From Madurella fahalii (taxonomy: Eukaryota > Ascomycota > Sordariomycetes > Sordariales): a stretch of 64,000 bases of DNA. The stretch lies in contig CM056879.1 of the NCBI GenBank assembly GCA_029876055.1, positions 620,001 through 684,000 of the forward strand. The letters run 5' to 3'. Numbering within the stretch: position 1 is the stretch's first letter; every line of letters begins with the position of its first letter. Below, in pieces: positions 1 through 10,460 of the stretch. The position numbers and the translations under genes are program-made. A model generated the notes under the pieces. It searched no databases. It saw nothing but the letters and a program-made list of their open reading frames with translations, and was not told the DNA's origin.

Positions 1-1593
1 GATCTCGCAATGGTAGGTGCGAGTGTCAGGGTATCGGATACCCCGGAAATGAGGCTCCTCGTTGTCGAGCTCTATGTCGCCGTATTCAACCTGCTCTGCA
101 ATGCGATGAACTGGTACGGTGGCAGCGGTAAACGACGGTTTATGAAATCCTTTAGACAAGATTACACTGAGGACATCATGAAGAATACCGAGAAGGTCCA
201 AGAGTCCTTGGGCCATATCAGGCTCAAGGCTGAATAGGCGGCGCAGTTTACCGTCCGGGACACATATCAGGCAGTACAAGATACCAACAGGGGTCTCCAG
301 AGCGTGGTGGAGTCCGTAGTGAATTCCACCGTGGAATCCGTAGCGGAATCCGTCTATCAGAAACTGGAAGGGCGATTGTCAGCAGCGGGGGAAAAGAGCA
401 GAAAAGAGCCCTCTACATCAACAGCAGCACTCGAGGAGGTGAAAGAGAACTTGCAACTCCTCCTGGATTTAGGCCGAAATGCTATAAGAACACTTATCGC
501 GAACAGCTAAGCACAGCAGGGTAAGAGCCCAAAGTAGCGAGTATCCATGAATCCCGGCCTCCCAGTCTCGTAACTAACAGCGACATAAAGGTCAGAGAAA
601 GTATCCTCCTAGAGGTGTCTTGGCCAGAGAGAGCAAAAAGCTGCTATCATACCGACACGTTACTGGGGTTGATAGGTATATAGCGGAAGGCTATAGCGAC
701 ATAACTGATAGTAAGTTGAATACTGTCTACGCTTGATACAAAGGCCTAATAACAATTACTTGAAAGTATCCGACGCTTTAGATATAGCGTTTTTCTATAC
801 CCGGGCAGAGATTCAGGAGATGTCAGCGCCTTTTTTGAAACTCTACTTCCAAAACGGGAGGTCCGAGGCCCTAAAATCGAGCGGTTCAATCTCCAAATCC
901 TACTTGCCTTCCGAAGTCACCTACAAGATAACCAAATGGATGGGAGACTCCTCTTCCTCTTTTCTCTGGGTCGAGGGTCCGGCGGCGTTTACCCCGGCAG
1001 AGCGCCAGCTCTCCGCTATTGCGGTGCTGCTCTGCGAAGCGGCCTTGGACGGTGAAAACCCTATCCTATACATCTCGTTTACTCCCAAGAGAACCTACGC
1101 TGTAGAGGAACCGGGCGGCATGTCTCGATAAGAGAAGGTCTTGATCGCCATGCTCTACAGCCTTGCCGGATAGCTCATCCAGATGCTTCCCGAGGAGCTT
1201 AATGCTGCAGCGTAGAGCTTCGAGACGTATGTCTTTGCGAGCCTAAATGGATCTTTTGCTAGCGCATCCGCTGCGTTAGACCTTATCGAGTCCCTACTCG
1301 TATACGGGCCGCTAATGCTTATGATCATCCTCAACCGGGTGCAGGTGGCCGAGTGCCCTACCACAACACCGTACCTACAACGTCTCGTCCGGCTGCTAAA
1401 GGTACTTAGTTCGGATTACATTACCAAGGCCTTGTTTATTACACAGGGCAGCTCCCGAGCCCTCTCCGCTACGCTTGTTAGCTTGAAGGAGCAGGTGAGC
1501 GCGAGACGCATAGTGCAGGCCAAGCCAGGGCAGCCGCTCAGGGGATGGTCAAGCCTGGAGAATCTCAGAAGACCCGAGGAGCAAGCACAGTAA
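1..1593 (+). pseudogene. Decayed STAND-like protein gene (DUF7708-type N-terminus), cut by window edge
   Basis: One reading frame (starting at positions 1, 4, 7 and so on) stays protein-like for about 1.6 kb but is broken by stops, for example TAG at 235-237, TAA at 508-510 and 1129-1131, and further TAGs near 1171 and 1215. The first part (10-237) resembles the helical N-terminal region of fungal STAND-like proteins, with the segment LLVVELYVAVFNLLCNAMNW followed by KSFRQDY. A helical linker follows (290-510). The segment at 900-1030 reads ITKWMGDSSSSFLWVEGP, similar to the linker just before the nucleotide-binding domain in that family. No Walker A motif is visible. The frame is intact while many stops look like CAG, CAA or TGG codons turned to TAG or TAA, which fits C-to-T/G-to-A decay rather than indels. 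The family assignment comes from memory of conserved segments; that it is dead is clear. Confidence 0.55.
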
Positions 1594-3293
1594 ACTGTAA
1601 ATAGCGGACGCGTGTGGCATCTTGACGGGGGCTCATTAGGACATTAATATACACGAAGCAGCCGAGTCTACAACTTTGTCAGGTATAGCGGTAATTCCAT
1701 ATATACCAGAAACTAACAATAGAAGCTATTGATTGTATTGGTTTTAGGAAGAGAGACGCTGATAACGCTTAAGAGATTTTCTATGCCTCCGGATTCCCAT
1801 CGCCAGAGAACCATTGTAGAGAAAAACCTCTCCCTTACAGCGTCGGATACATTAGTCCTGAACTGAACCGACTCAGATCCTACTCACTATCGGGAAACTC
1901 CAACGACCCTGTCTTCCAGAGTTCTCTGGAAGGAATTAACTCGATTGGGAAGACTTCGCCGGGGCTTTGCTCCATTGCCTTTTTATAAGCTACTTACTAA
2001 AGGAACTAAGTATTACACTCGATAACGATTATATTACAGATTAATAGCATTATTACTCAGATATCTAACGCCTCCTTAGCACAAATCGATAAACTGCTAA
2101 GACAGCTTATATATCTCCAATGGTAGAAAATGATACTTGTCAGTTAGATAAGAGTATAGACAGGTAACATTACCACTATCGTCAGCGACTCCATTGACAA
2201 CTACCTGAGTTATATCCCATAGCATATCGACACTAGGACTGAAATGGATAATTAGATCCCTTTAGTTTTTCTTGGTCCCTTAGCAAGGCGCAGGTTACTC
2301 TGCTTCAGCGATAAGGCTTTCTAGCACGCATGACGCAAGTTACACACACACCTAGTATACACATACATGGTAATCGGAATTTTTCACCTGGGAACCATTC
2401 CTACAGATTACACATCATCTACTTTCCATCGAAAGGAAACTTTAGCAGGGGGCCCTGAAAACGGGCCTCTGGGGCTGTGCAGTGGCCACGTATGGGATCA
2501 CCCTAGGTCAGTGAAGAATCAGGGAAAGCTCAGGACAAATCAGCCACAGCTCACCCCGGCTCAGGACTACAAATGAAAATGGAAATTTTGCGTGCCCAAA
2601 TTCGTCTCACAGTGCCAGTCTGTACTTTACCTGGTAGTTACTCATCACAAGATTGACCCCCACTCCTGCCCCGGCGCAGTTATGCCGCGGAACCTGGAAA
2701 ACTCACTGTACGTTGCCGGGGTTTCGAGGCGCGAGCCTTGTCTAACGAACAGACTTCCAACGTCAGTGATTGCGAAGGCCACACCAAGCGGTCTCCCTTC
2801 CGGGCCGTGACAGCAATATGTCGGCAGCCTAATGGTTGGGAATTTATTCAACTGCATGAGAATCCTGTTATGGCCAATCTCCAATAAGTCCCAACACCTA
2901 CCGTGTGTCAAGGAGGGGGTTAAACGACTTGATTGGAAGCATCGTGGCACCAGGTTTCGCGTAAGCGCATGCACCCCGCGCAGTTGGCCATGTCCTGAGG
3001 CCCACAGCAGCCAGACCAACGGCCAACTCTGTTTGAAGAAGAGGGCTGCGGTAGGGCAAGTAGGCACGTAGGTGCCTGGTTGGGTCTGCCAGACGCAAAG
3101 TTGATGTAGCTTCGCGGCAAACGCGTAATTTAACCTGCGACCAGGGCGCAAATCCCTCGTACCTCGTCTTTTAATCCGACGTTTCCATCCCATTCTCCCA
3201 AACGAGCGAGTCGGACCTAGGGAATTTAAAAACCCTTCAATTCCACTGATTTGACTTTACATCTGCAATCCCACGCAACCAACCTCCTCGACC
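1594..3293. other. Intergenic: decayed AT-rich tail of the pseudogene, then upstream region of the exonuclease gene
   Basis: From about 1600 to 2350 the sequence is AT-rich with many stops and looks like the continuation of the decayed gene. From 2400 to 3290 it is GC-richer single-copy sequence. Open frames here, including 2645-3193 on the minus strand, have no recognisable motifs. The last 200 bases before 3294 probably hold the promoter and 5' leader of the exonuclease gene; no clear TATA box was seen. Confidence 0.4.
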
Positions 3294-4578
3294 ATGGCTG
3301 CCATCATCAGTCCGTTTGATGCTCAGGGCCCGCGCTCGACATCCAACACCAAGGAGTCAGAATACTTCCAACAGCTGAAGGCCTTGGTGCATCCGGTCCC
3401 GGTGCTACGGGCGGCTGGCTACGTGGTGGCACCGCTCTCTAGCTCTGACTTGGAGCGCAAAAAGAGGTGTGCCCGGTGCGGAGTCCGCTGTGAGTGGTTT
3501 TTTATATGGCCAGGATCTCCATGAAGGAATGGCAAGCACCAGGCGCTAATATGCTGTACAGGCATTCAGAAGGAGCGAAAACGGCCGCGACCCAAAGGGA
3601 CTGGGCGGCCGGAACGGAAAGATCAATCTACTCCGCAGGCCACGGAAAGCCCAGGAGACGACAAACAGAATACGTTTCAACTTTGCAAATTCCACACTGG
3701 AGTGGTGGCTAACAAAGTATGGCACATTGCCGAAATCGTTTTCTCCATTCTACAAAGGCTGGCAAGCTGACCGAGCCCGTCTCTGTCTCTAGATATGGAC
3801 TTGCTGCGGCGACCACGTGTCTGTCGCAAAACCCTGCGCCGGCGAACGAGACCACCAGGCGCTGCAGTACAGAGTGGGAGAACTAGAAGGACGTTGGCAG
3901 TTTCATCAGACCCCCGCACCGGGCCGAGGTGCGCAGAAGAAGAAGTTGGCCGTTGCGCTAGACTGCGAGATGGGCACTGCGTCGGATGGTGAGACAGAGT
4001 TGATCCGCTTGACGGCCATCGACTACTTCACGGGCGAAATCCTGATCAACAGTCTGGTCTACCCCAACATCAGTATGCAGCATTACAACACAAGGTATTC
4101 CGGAGTGACGAGAGCGGAGATGGAGAAAGCTAGGCGACAAATGCGGTGCCTCTTTGGTAAACACGCTGCACGGAGGGCGCTATGGAGGTTCGTTGGCCCA
4201 GAAACCATCGTCGTCGGGCACGCGGCTCAGAATGACCTCGCTTCGTTGCGGTGGATTCACCATTCCGTGGTTGATTCGTTCTTGGTGGAGGATAAGGAGA
4301 GGAAGAGGGAGGAACTAGAGGCTGAGGAGAGGAAGAGGGCGGAAGCTGAGGCTGAAAAGAAGGGTGAGCAAGAGTCGACCCCTGAAGAAGACCGAAAAAA
4401 AGGCGAGTTGGAGAAACTGAGTTTGTCGCTGAAAGCCCTCGCTCTGAGGAAGCTTGGAAGACAAATCCAGACAAAGGCGGGAAAAGGACACGACAGTCTG
4501 GAGGACGCGGTGACATCAAGGGACTTGATCCATCGGCACATTGAGACTCTGATGGTGCCAATGGAACCCAAGGCCTAA
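3294..4578 (+). CDS. REX-type DEDDh 3'-5' RNA exonuclease
   Basis: Three exons, 3294-3489, 3562-3716 and 3793-4578, give a 378-residue protein; introns of 72 and 76 nt use GTGAGT..CAG and GTATGG..TAG. The start has a good context (ACCATGG). The N-terminal half carries Cys/His pairs: CARCGVRC, then CKFHTGVVANK joined across intron 2 to IWTCCGDH and PCAGERDH, a pattern typical of fungal Rex proteins and probably zinc binding. The exonuclease domain shows all three signature blocks: ALDCEMG (Asp and Glu near 174 and 176), GHAAQNDL (Asp near 265) and HDSLEDA (His and Asp near 350 and 355). A charged Glu/Lys-rich insertion lies between blocks two and three. The family trims 3' ends of rRNA, snRNA or tRNA precursors, usually in the nucleus; the substrate here is unknown. 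It converges on the dehydrogenase gene, with 88 bp between the stops. Confidence 0.9.
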
Positions 4579-4666
4579 GGTTTCAGGCCAAGCACACGCA
4601 AACCATAGATGATAGGCCCAGAATAGAGCTTTGCTATGCATTTTTCCCTCTTCTAGTCTAAGCTAT

Positions 4667-5997
4667 TTACAGCTGAATAATCGGCTTGATAACCTGGACT
4701 CCGTGGTTAGCTGCGTTCAATGTAAACGGAGGTGTAGTGGCCACTTACAACCCCCGCTTCCATATCTGCAACGGCCTTTTTGAACTCTTCAACTGGATAA
4801 ACTTTACTGATCTTGTCGACAGGGAATTTTCCCTCCCTATGGAGCTCGATCAACCGAGGGATGAACTACGAGTTGCGGTCAGCATTGCGGTGCGTCGGCG
4901 ACGACAAGAATGTTACAACCTCTGGAGGATAAGAGTCGCCCTCGGTAATGGTCACCCAGTTCTTGAATGTCGAAAAGAAAGCGCCTGCATCCAAAGTGAC
5001 CGTCGCCCCCTTCGGTGGGGCGCCGACCGACGCGGCAGTACCTCCAAAGGCTAGGCTATCTAGCATCTGCTCGATAACCTTCGGGATTCCGGTTGTGTCT
5101 ATGGCGAAATCCACCCCGCGCCCCCCAGTCACGGTTTTTATCTCTTCCGCGACGCTCATTTGCAGTTTAGAAGGGTTGATAACGTGTGTCGCCCCGAGAC
5201 TCTTAGCGAGCGTGAGCTTTCGATTGACGAGATCGACGCCTATGATCTGTTTGAGTCCGAGCGACGCCGCGGCCATCAGAGCAGCAGACCCGACACTTCC
5301 CACTCCGAATAGGGCGATAGTTTGAGAGGGCTTCGGTTTGAGGACGTTGAAAACGGCTCCGGCGCCTGTCTGGTAACCGCAGCCCATGGGTGCGTATATC
5401 GACATCTGGTCTGGATCGGGACACTTGACCACACACTTTTCATGGACCGCTGAGATGCGGGCAAACGAAGACTGCCCGAAAAATTGGCCACCAACTGGAC
5501 GCCCATCCAGCAGTTTGGCCGAGGCGCTCCCGTCCGGCCACCGCGTTGCAGCAAGGTTGACGAACGGAAATAAGCTACATTTGCTGAGCTTTCTCTCCCT
5601 GCAAGGTTCGCATTTTCCGCAGGCTGTGAAAGATAGAAGTACTGGATCGCCGACTTTGAGAGACTGATCTTTGACTTGCGACCCGATGGCCCGGACGATC
5701 CCTGCTCCCTCGTGCCCAGCAATAGCGGGAAATTCTATGAGACCGCCGAGAGAACCGTCTTGGAGGAGGAAATCCTAGATGTCGCATCAAGTCAGCTTAT
5801 AGAGCTTTGCACTTGGCGAAACCCTCCGAGTCTTTGCTGGGCCCGCAAGAAGCTCTCACAGTATGACAGACGCCGGAATACTTCATCTCAACAAGCACTT
5901 CATCTGGCTTTAATTCATCGATGACAATCCGCCTCATTTCAAAATCACCCCCAGCTGCCTCGACCACAAGGGCCTCGGTCTCGATCGGGAACTGCAT
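4667..5997 (-). CDS. Zinc-dependent alcohol dehydrogenase (aryl/benzyl alcohol type)
   Basis: Four exons on the minus strand, 5997-5860, 5774-4917, 4865-4749 and 4693-4667, all joined in phase 0, give 379 residues. Introns are 85, 51 and 55 nt, with donors GTGAGA, GTAACA and GTAAGT; the middle donor could be six bases away. The GroES-like domain shows GVCHTD (catalytic zinc Cys44), GHEGAG (His67-Glu68) and later MGCGYQTG (third zinc ligand). The structural zinc loop has Cys98, 101, 104 and 112, the classical spacing. The Rossmann motif is GVGSVG. The C-terminus, ending VIKPIIQL after the last splice, is typical of fungal aryl-alcohol dehydrogenases. It should oxidise or reduce primary alcohols and aldehydes with NAD(P); the substrate is unknown. 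The gene looks intact. It may act with the nearby P450, but that is inference. Confidence 0.9.
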
Positions 5998-8657
5998 CTT
6001 TCCGAACAAATCACGTAGGACGGGTAACGGACAGGCCCAACCGCGCAAGAAGCCAGAAAGCCGGGAGCTAATTAAGGCCTACCGGGGAAGTTGTGTCTTT
6101 AAGCATCTTGGCCTCCACTTGTGCGTCCGGTCCCTTGACCCCGCGATGTACTGCATGCCGCACCCCGCACATGGGTCATGCCGTCCATGGGTAGCATTTG
6201 GCCAGATCCTGCGTTTGCGCCACACCGAGACTAGAGATATCGTCGAGCGGTTGTTGCCCAGAGACAATCGAACTATGTTCCAGTAGACTCGGCTCCCACA
6301 TCCATTCTGCGTACGCCCAATTTCTTCCGCCTCAATCCAACTGCCAAGGCTGAGCGCACTGCTTTTTTGCATCCCCGGCTACCCTTTTCCGCGTCTTCAC
6401 TTCCACTATAAGTCTCGACTAGCTAAACAACTGGCGTGTTGTTCCCTAGGCAATTGCCATCGCTTTGTGTACATTACCTACTTACCTAGATATCTCGGCT
6501 GCCGCAACGGTTTTCGATAGGGCAGACGAAAAGTCGAGCAACGTATACTGTCTACCTTGCTAGGTTTCGTTGTTGGCTTCACAACTAATTATCAACAAGT
6601 ACCGACCTGTGCAGATGGGGTGTCGTGTTGTGCCTCACAGAGTGCCATCCGTAACGGCGCATGAAGTCTAGGGTTATCGTCGGCCAGCGTACAAGTGTCT
6701 ACCTTGTTACCCAACTTCCGGGAATAGATGGGAGGGGAAAAGGAAAAAACGGAAAAGAAAAAAAGTCTGCCGGTAGTAGCGTTCAATTGAGCTTAACGCC
6801 GTTAAATTTTGAGTTACGTACCGAGACGTTTAGATCGCAAAAGGGGCGGTCAGGAAACGGCAACAGTGCGAGCCATTTGTTACAAGGCTCATTCTCTTCT
6901 CCTTTATGCTAGCAATGGATTCTTGCTGATACCTACTGTTAATTGCGACTACGGTAGCTGCTCTACCTCGTGAAAATGGAGAAATAAATAAGCGCTACCA
7001 GTGCTCCGAGGGAGCGGTGTAGTTGTCTGATTGAGACCAATTTGGAGGGGAGACACTATGGTGGCTCCGGTTAGAAGTTCTCGGAATAAGATATTTTGTG
7101 GAGAAGGTCCTTGTTCTGAGCAGCCAGTGTCAATACGAAAGAAGGGAATGCTGGAGCGGGCCTGGCGGCTTGATGCAATCCGTAGCGTGAAAGCTACCTG
7201 AGGTAGAGTACCACCAGGTACTCAGGGTATCGGGCGGGGGCCCCCATCAGCACGTCGATGCTGATGTTATTCCTGATCGTTCACTGTCCCGGAGCTCACA
7301 ATCATTGATTCCGGCAAAAATGATGACCCGACCCGAAGCGAGCCGGCAGGGATTGGACCTGAGTCCATGGCCTTGGTAATCATTTAATCAGGCCACAATA
7401 TGCACCTGGCGGCCCTACAAACCTCGCTTGTCTACCTAGAGTTGGGGTAAACCGAAAGACTCAAGTCCGACGGATGTGTGTCAGGTTGCGTTCAACCATT
7501 GGCTACCATGGTGGCTGATGTGAGGCCAACACCGAGTTTTATCCGGAATGCATGCTCCAAAGTCCCAAGCATACTGGGGAAAATTGAGGCTCGGTTGGTA
7601 TTGGTGACAAGCATTTACAAAGGAACGCTGGGAGTTACACTACGCATAAGCAGGCAGAGTTAGAAAACTGCGTCGAACCATGGCTCACGAACTGCATGAT
7701 CTCGGCCTGTTGCGAATGCACTCGCACGTGGCGTACTACGGGGGACACGGTTCATCTCCAACCGTCCCGCTTTCTGCCCACCCCCTATGCAAGTCCGGCT
7801 AAGAAGAGGCTGCGAGTGGACGGGAAGTGGATGGGAGCTGGAATGCACATGTGGACGTGGCAAGCACATCGCGGCACTGCAGCCAACCACGGTGCCGGAC
7901 CTGATTCTCAGCTCACCTTGGACAACATCTCGCCTCCATGACAGAAAAGCCCAGGCCGTCCGCGAGGAACAGGACTGGGTCAATTTGGTTACCAACCACA
8001 GCCCACCCATTCGGTGGGTGGACGCAGATCCTGCAGAGCCTATTGCACTGTTCGACATTTCTGGTGGGTTCAGACTCGGTGCTTGCTCCCGTCTCGTTGG
8101 CTACCAAGCTCTGGCCAACCACGGCGCCATACGAGCGCCGCATATTTTCAACGTCGCCCGTGGACGCCCTTTGAGGAATTTGGGGGGAGGCCATGCGAAG
8201 CAGTGATCAACCAGGCAACGCTCAACTGTATTCGCCAGCTCACCGATGGTCAAAGTCCCGGAACATGAATAGGATAACCTAAGATTTTAATAGCCTCAAA
8301 ACTACGTACGGTGTCATTGATCAAAAAACTAACATCTTGAACGCAAAATCATCTTCAAATCGTTGACTATGGTATATACTGTACCGAACTCCTCAGCTTC
8401 ATGTGCTGCAAATGTCCCATCCCCATAGTCGTGAAATGGATGATGAAAAAGGAAATACTACAGGATCCCAAAGGAACGAAGAAACCCCCAAAGATACCGA
8501 TCTTCCGTTGCCCTCCTACCGTCCCAAAACCTCAAAAGATTTTCCAGTCTAATTATACCCGCGAAAACCCGCTACTCCCACACACCCACACCCACCCAAG
8601 TTCAACCCAGCCACACTCACCACCCCCGGCCCCGCCCTGAACAACTTACCCCGAGCC
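5998..8657. other. Intergenic region, 2.7 kb, no supported gene
   Basis: Between the divergent side of the dehydrogenase and the 3' end of the P450 I find no frame with recognisable motifs. Near 6430-6500 there is TACCTA-type sequence common in fungal intergenic DNA. At 7311-7412 (minus strand) there is a weak tRNA-Leu-like relic, described under findings. The open frames at 7660-8270 overlap on several frames and look accidental. The final 100 bases (8540-8640) are C-rich and hold the P450 3' flank. Confidence 0.35.
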
Positions 8658-10460
8658 TCAAAGCTTCAACTCGCCGAGCACGCCGTGGTAACCTTCGAGG
8701 ACCTGGCGGGCGCGCTCGTCGCTGCGGGGCTTGATGCTGAGCTGGTAGGGGCTGGGCTCGAGGATGACGTGGCTGTTGGTGGCCTGGGTGTCGATCTCGA
8801 CGACCTTGCCGGTGCGCGGGCAGACCTTCTGAGCCAGGTTGAAGGCCCACAGGGTGGCGGCGCCAAAGACGAACGTCTCGTCGTCGACGATGTTCTGCCC
8901 CAGGCACGTCCGCCGCCCCCACCCGAACGTGTGCATCGCCTGCCCCTCGCGGAAGTTGGGGTACCGCGACAGCGGCTCCTGGTACGTCGGCCACCCCGGC
9001 TCCAGCCACCGCTCCGGCCGGTAGTTGTCGCCGTCGGGGTACTTGGAGGGGACGCGGTTGAGGGCCCTGGCGGCGGGGAAATGCGAGTTAGAAGGAGGGG
9101 TTTGTACGAAGGGGGGTGTGGCTTACCATTCGCAGGCGAGGACAATGGTTCCCTTCTTGATCTTGACGCCGCGGTACTCGTCGTCGCGCTCGGCTTGGTG
9201 GGGTACGCCTGTGTGTTCGCGGCCAGTTAGTTTTACAACCAATTCAACGAGACCTGAATTAGTAGGTTGGACTGGGCTTACCAAGCGGCACACCAGACCT
9301 CCACCGCACCGTCTCCTTGAGGCAGGCCCTGACTGTGGGAAGATCCGCATAATCCTGCATCGTCGGCATCCGGTCGCCGCAGACGCGGTCAATCTCGGCC
9401 TGGGCCTTCTTCTGCCACTCGGGGTGCAGCGCCATGGACATGAGGAAGAATTTCAGCGGCCCGCTGATGGTGACGACACCAACAAGGTTCAAGAAGCCAA
9501 TCATGCAGCTCGCAAAGATCTCCTGGTCCTCGGTCTGGTCGAGACTCTCATTCCCTTCGCGGCGGATCTGCTCGAAATACCGGTAGGCCCAAGTGTCATT
9601 GGGCAGGTCGCCCCGCCGCATGCGGTCCTTGGCCAGGCGGAAGTTGTTGAGCCACCAGGCGCGCTGCTCCCGCTCGCGCTTGATCTCAAAGTTGTACCAC
9701 GGGTTCATGAACGCGGGCAGGTGCCACAGCGGTGTCACGGTGTTGGTGATGGGGCCCGACACGCTCATGCAGTGCAGCGTCTGGTCGGCGCTGTCGCCGT
9801 TGGCCTTGCCCTGCGTCGCGTCGTCCCACGCCAGGCGGGACATGACGCGCCCGCAGTACTCACGCGTGTAGTCGAGGAACCGCGCGGGGTCGAGAAGCAG
9901 CAGCCCGAGATAGCGCTTCATCTCCTTCTCGACATGGCCGTAGAAGTGATGCTTGTAAGCCTCGATCATGGCGGCGTGCGCCCACTTGCGTTGTGCTTGC
10001 CATATGTCTGATTGTTTTGTGTGAGAATGGTTCCGGAGATTTGACTCAATAAAAACGTGAAGAGATTTTTTTACTTACCGTGACGGTCCATCAAGGCCGA
10101 GTATGCCGGCCCCTCCTTGTGTTTGATGAGAGATCTGATCTGAGGACGGCCCGAGTAGATGTGGCCCCTCTTGACGAGGAGCTCCCGGGCGATGTCCTCA
10201 TCGGTCACGATGATGAAGGGTTGGCCTGGGACGTGAGTCTCGTAGATAGGGCCGTAGATATTGGCCCATTCCGTGAACTTGAGCCAAAGGGAAAACCTGG
10301 GTAGATCATGAATGCGACCCACGAGGGGGAACTGCCGTGGCCCAGGGAACTTGGCCACGGATCCAGAGCTTCTCTTCCTCCATGACAGAATCTGTTGGAC
10401 AGCAGAGAACAGAAGGCTGGGGATGGCCAGGTAAAGGAGGATTAAAGCGAAGCCCTCCAT
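8658..10460 (-). CDS. Cytochrome P450 monooxygenase (first of three)
   Basis: Four exons, 10460-10079, 10007-9282, 9208-9127 and 9066-8658, give 532 residues; introns of 71, 73 and 60 nt all have GTAAG donors and CAG acceptors, and the second contains a CTAAC branch site. The chosen start (10460) puts a hydrophobic membrane anchor (LILLYLAIPSLLFSAV) at the very N-terminus, followed by FPGPRQFPLVG. Further on come the K-helix ExxR (KETVRWR), the PERW motif (YRPERW) and the heme loop FGWGRRTCLG, whose Cys ligates iron. The I-helix reads LNLVGVVTISGP, so the usual acidic residue of AGx(D/E)T is missing while Gly and Thr remain. It should be an ER-anchored monooxygenase needing a P450 reductase; the substrate is unknown. 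The overall pattern recalls fungal secondary-metabolism P450s. No frameshift or stop is seen. Confidence 0.9.

Noticed and set aside
2645..3193. A 182-codon minus-strand frame upstream of the exonuclease
   Set aside because: Composition is Arg/Pro/Leu-rich without motifs, and competing frames cover the same DNA on both strands.
5570..5605. An apparent frameshift and TAG stop in the alcohol dehydrogenase near the structural zinc loop
   Set aside because: Rechecking the bases (GGGAGAGAAAG rather than GGGAGAAAG on the minus strand) restores one open frame with the fourth zinc Cys (Cys112) in place; the gene is intact.
8666..9145. Long frames on both strands within the first P450
   Set aside because: They are GC-driven shadows of the P450 exons; only the FGWGRRTCLG frame makes protein sense.
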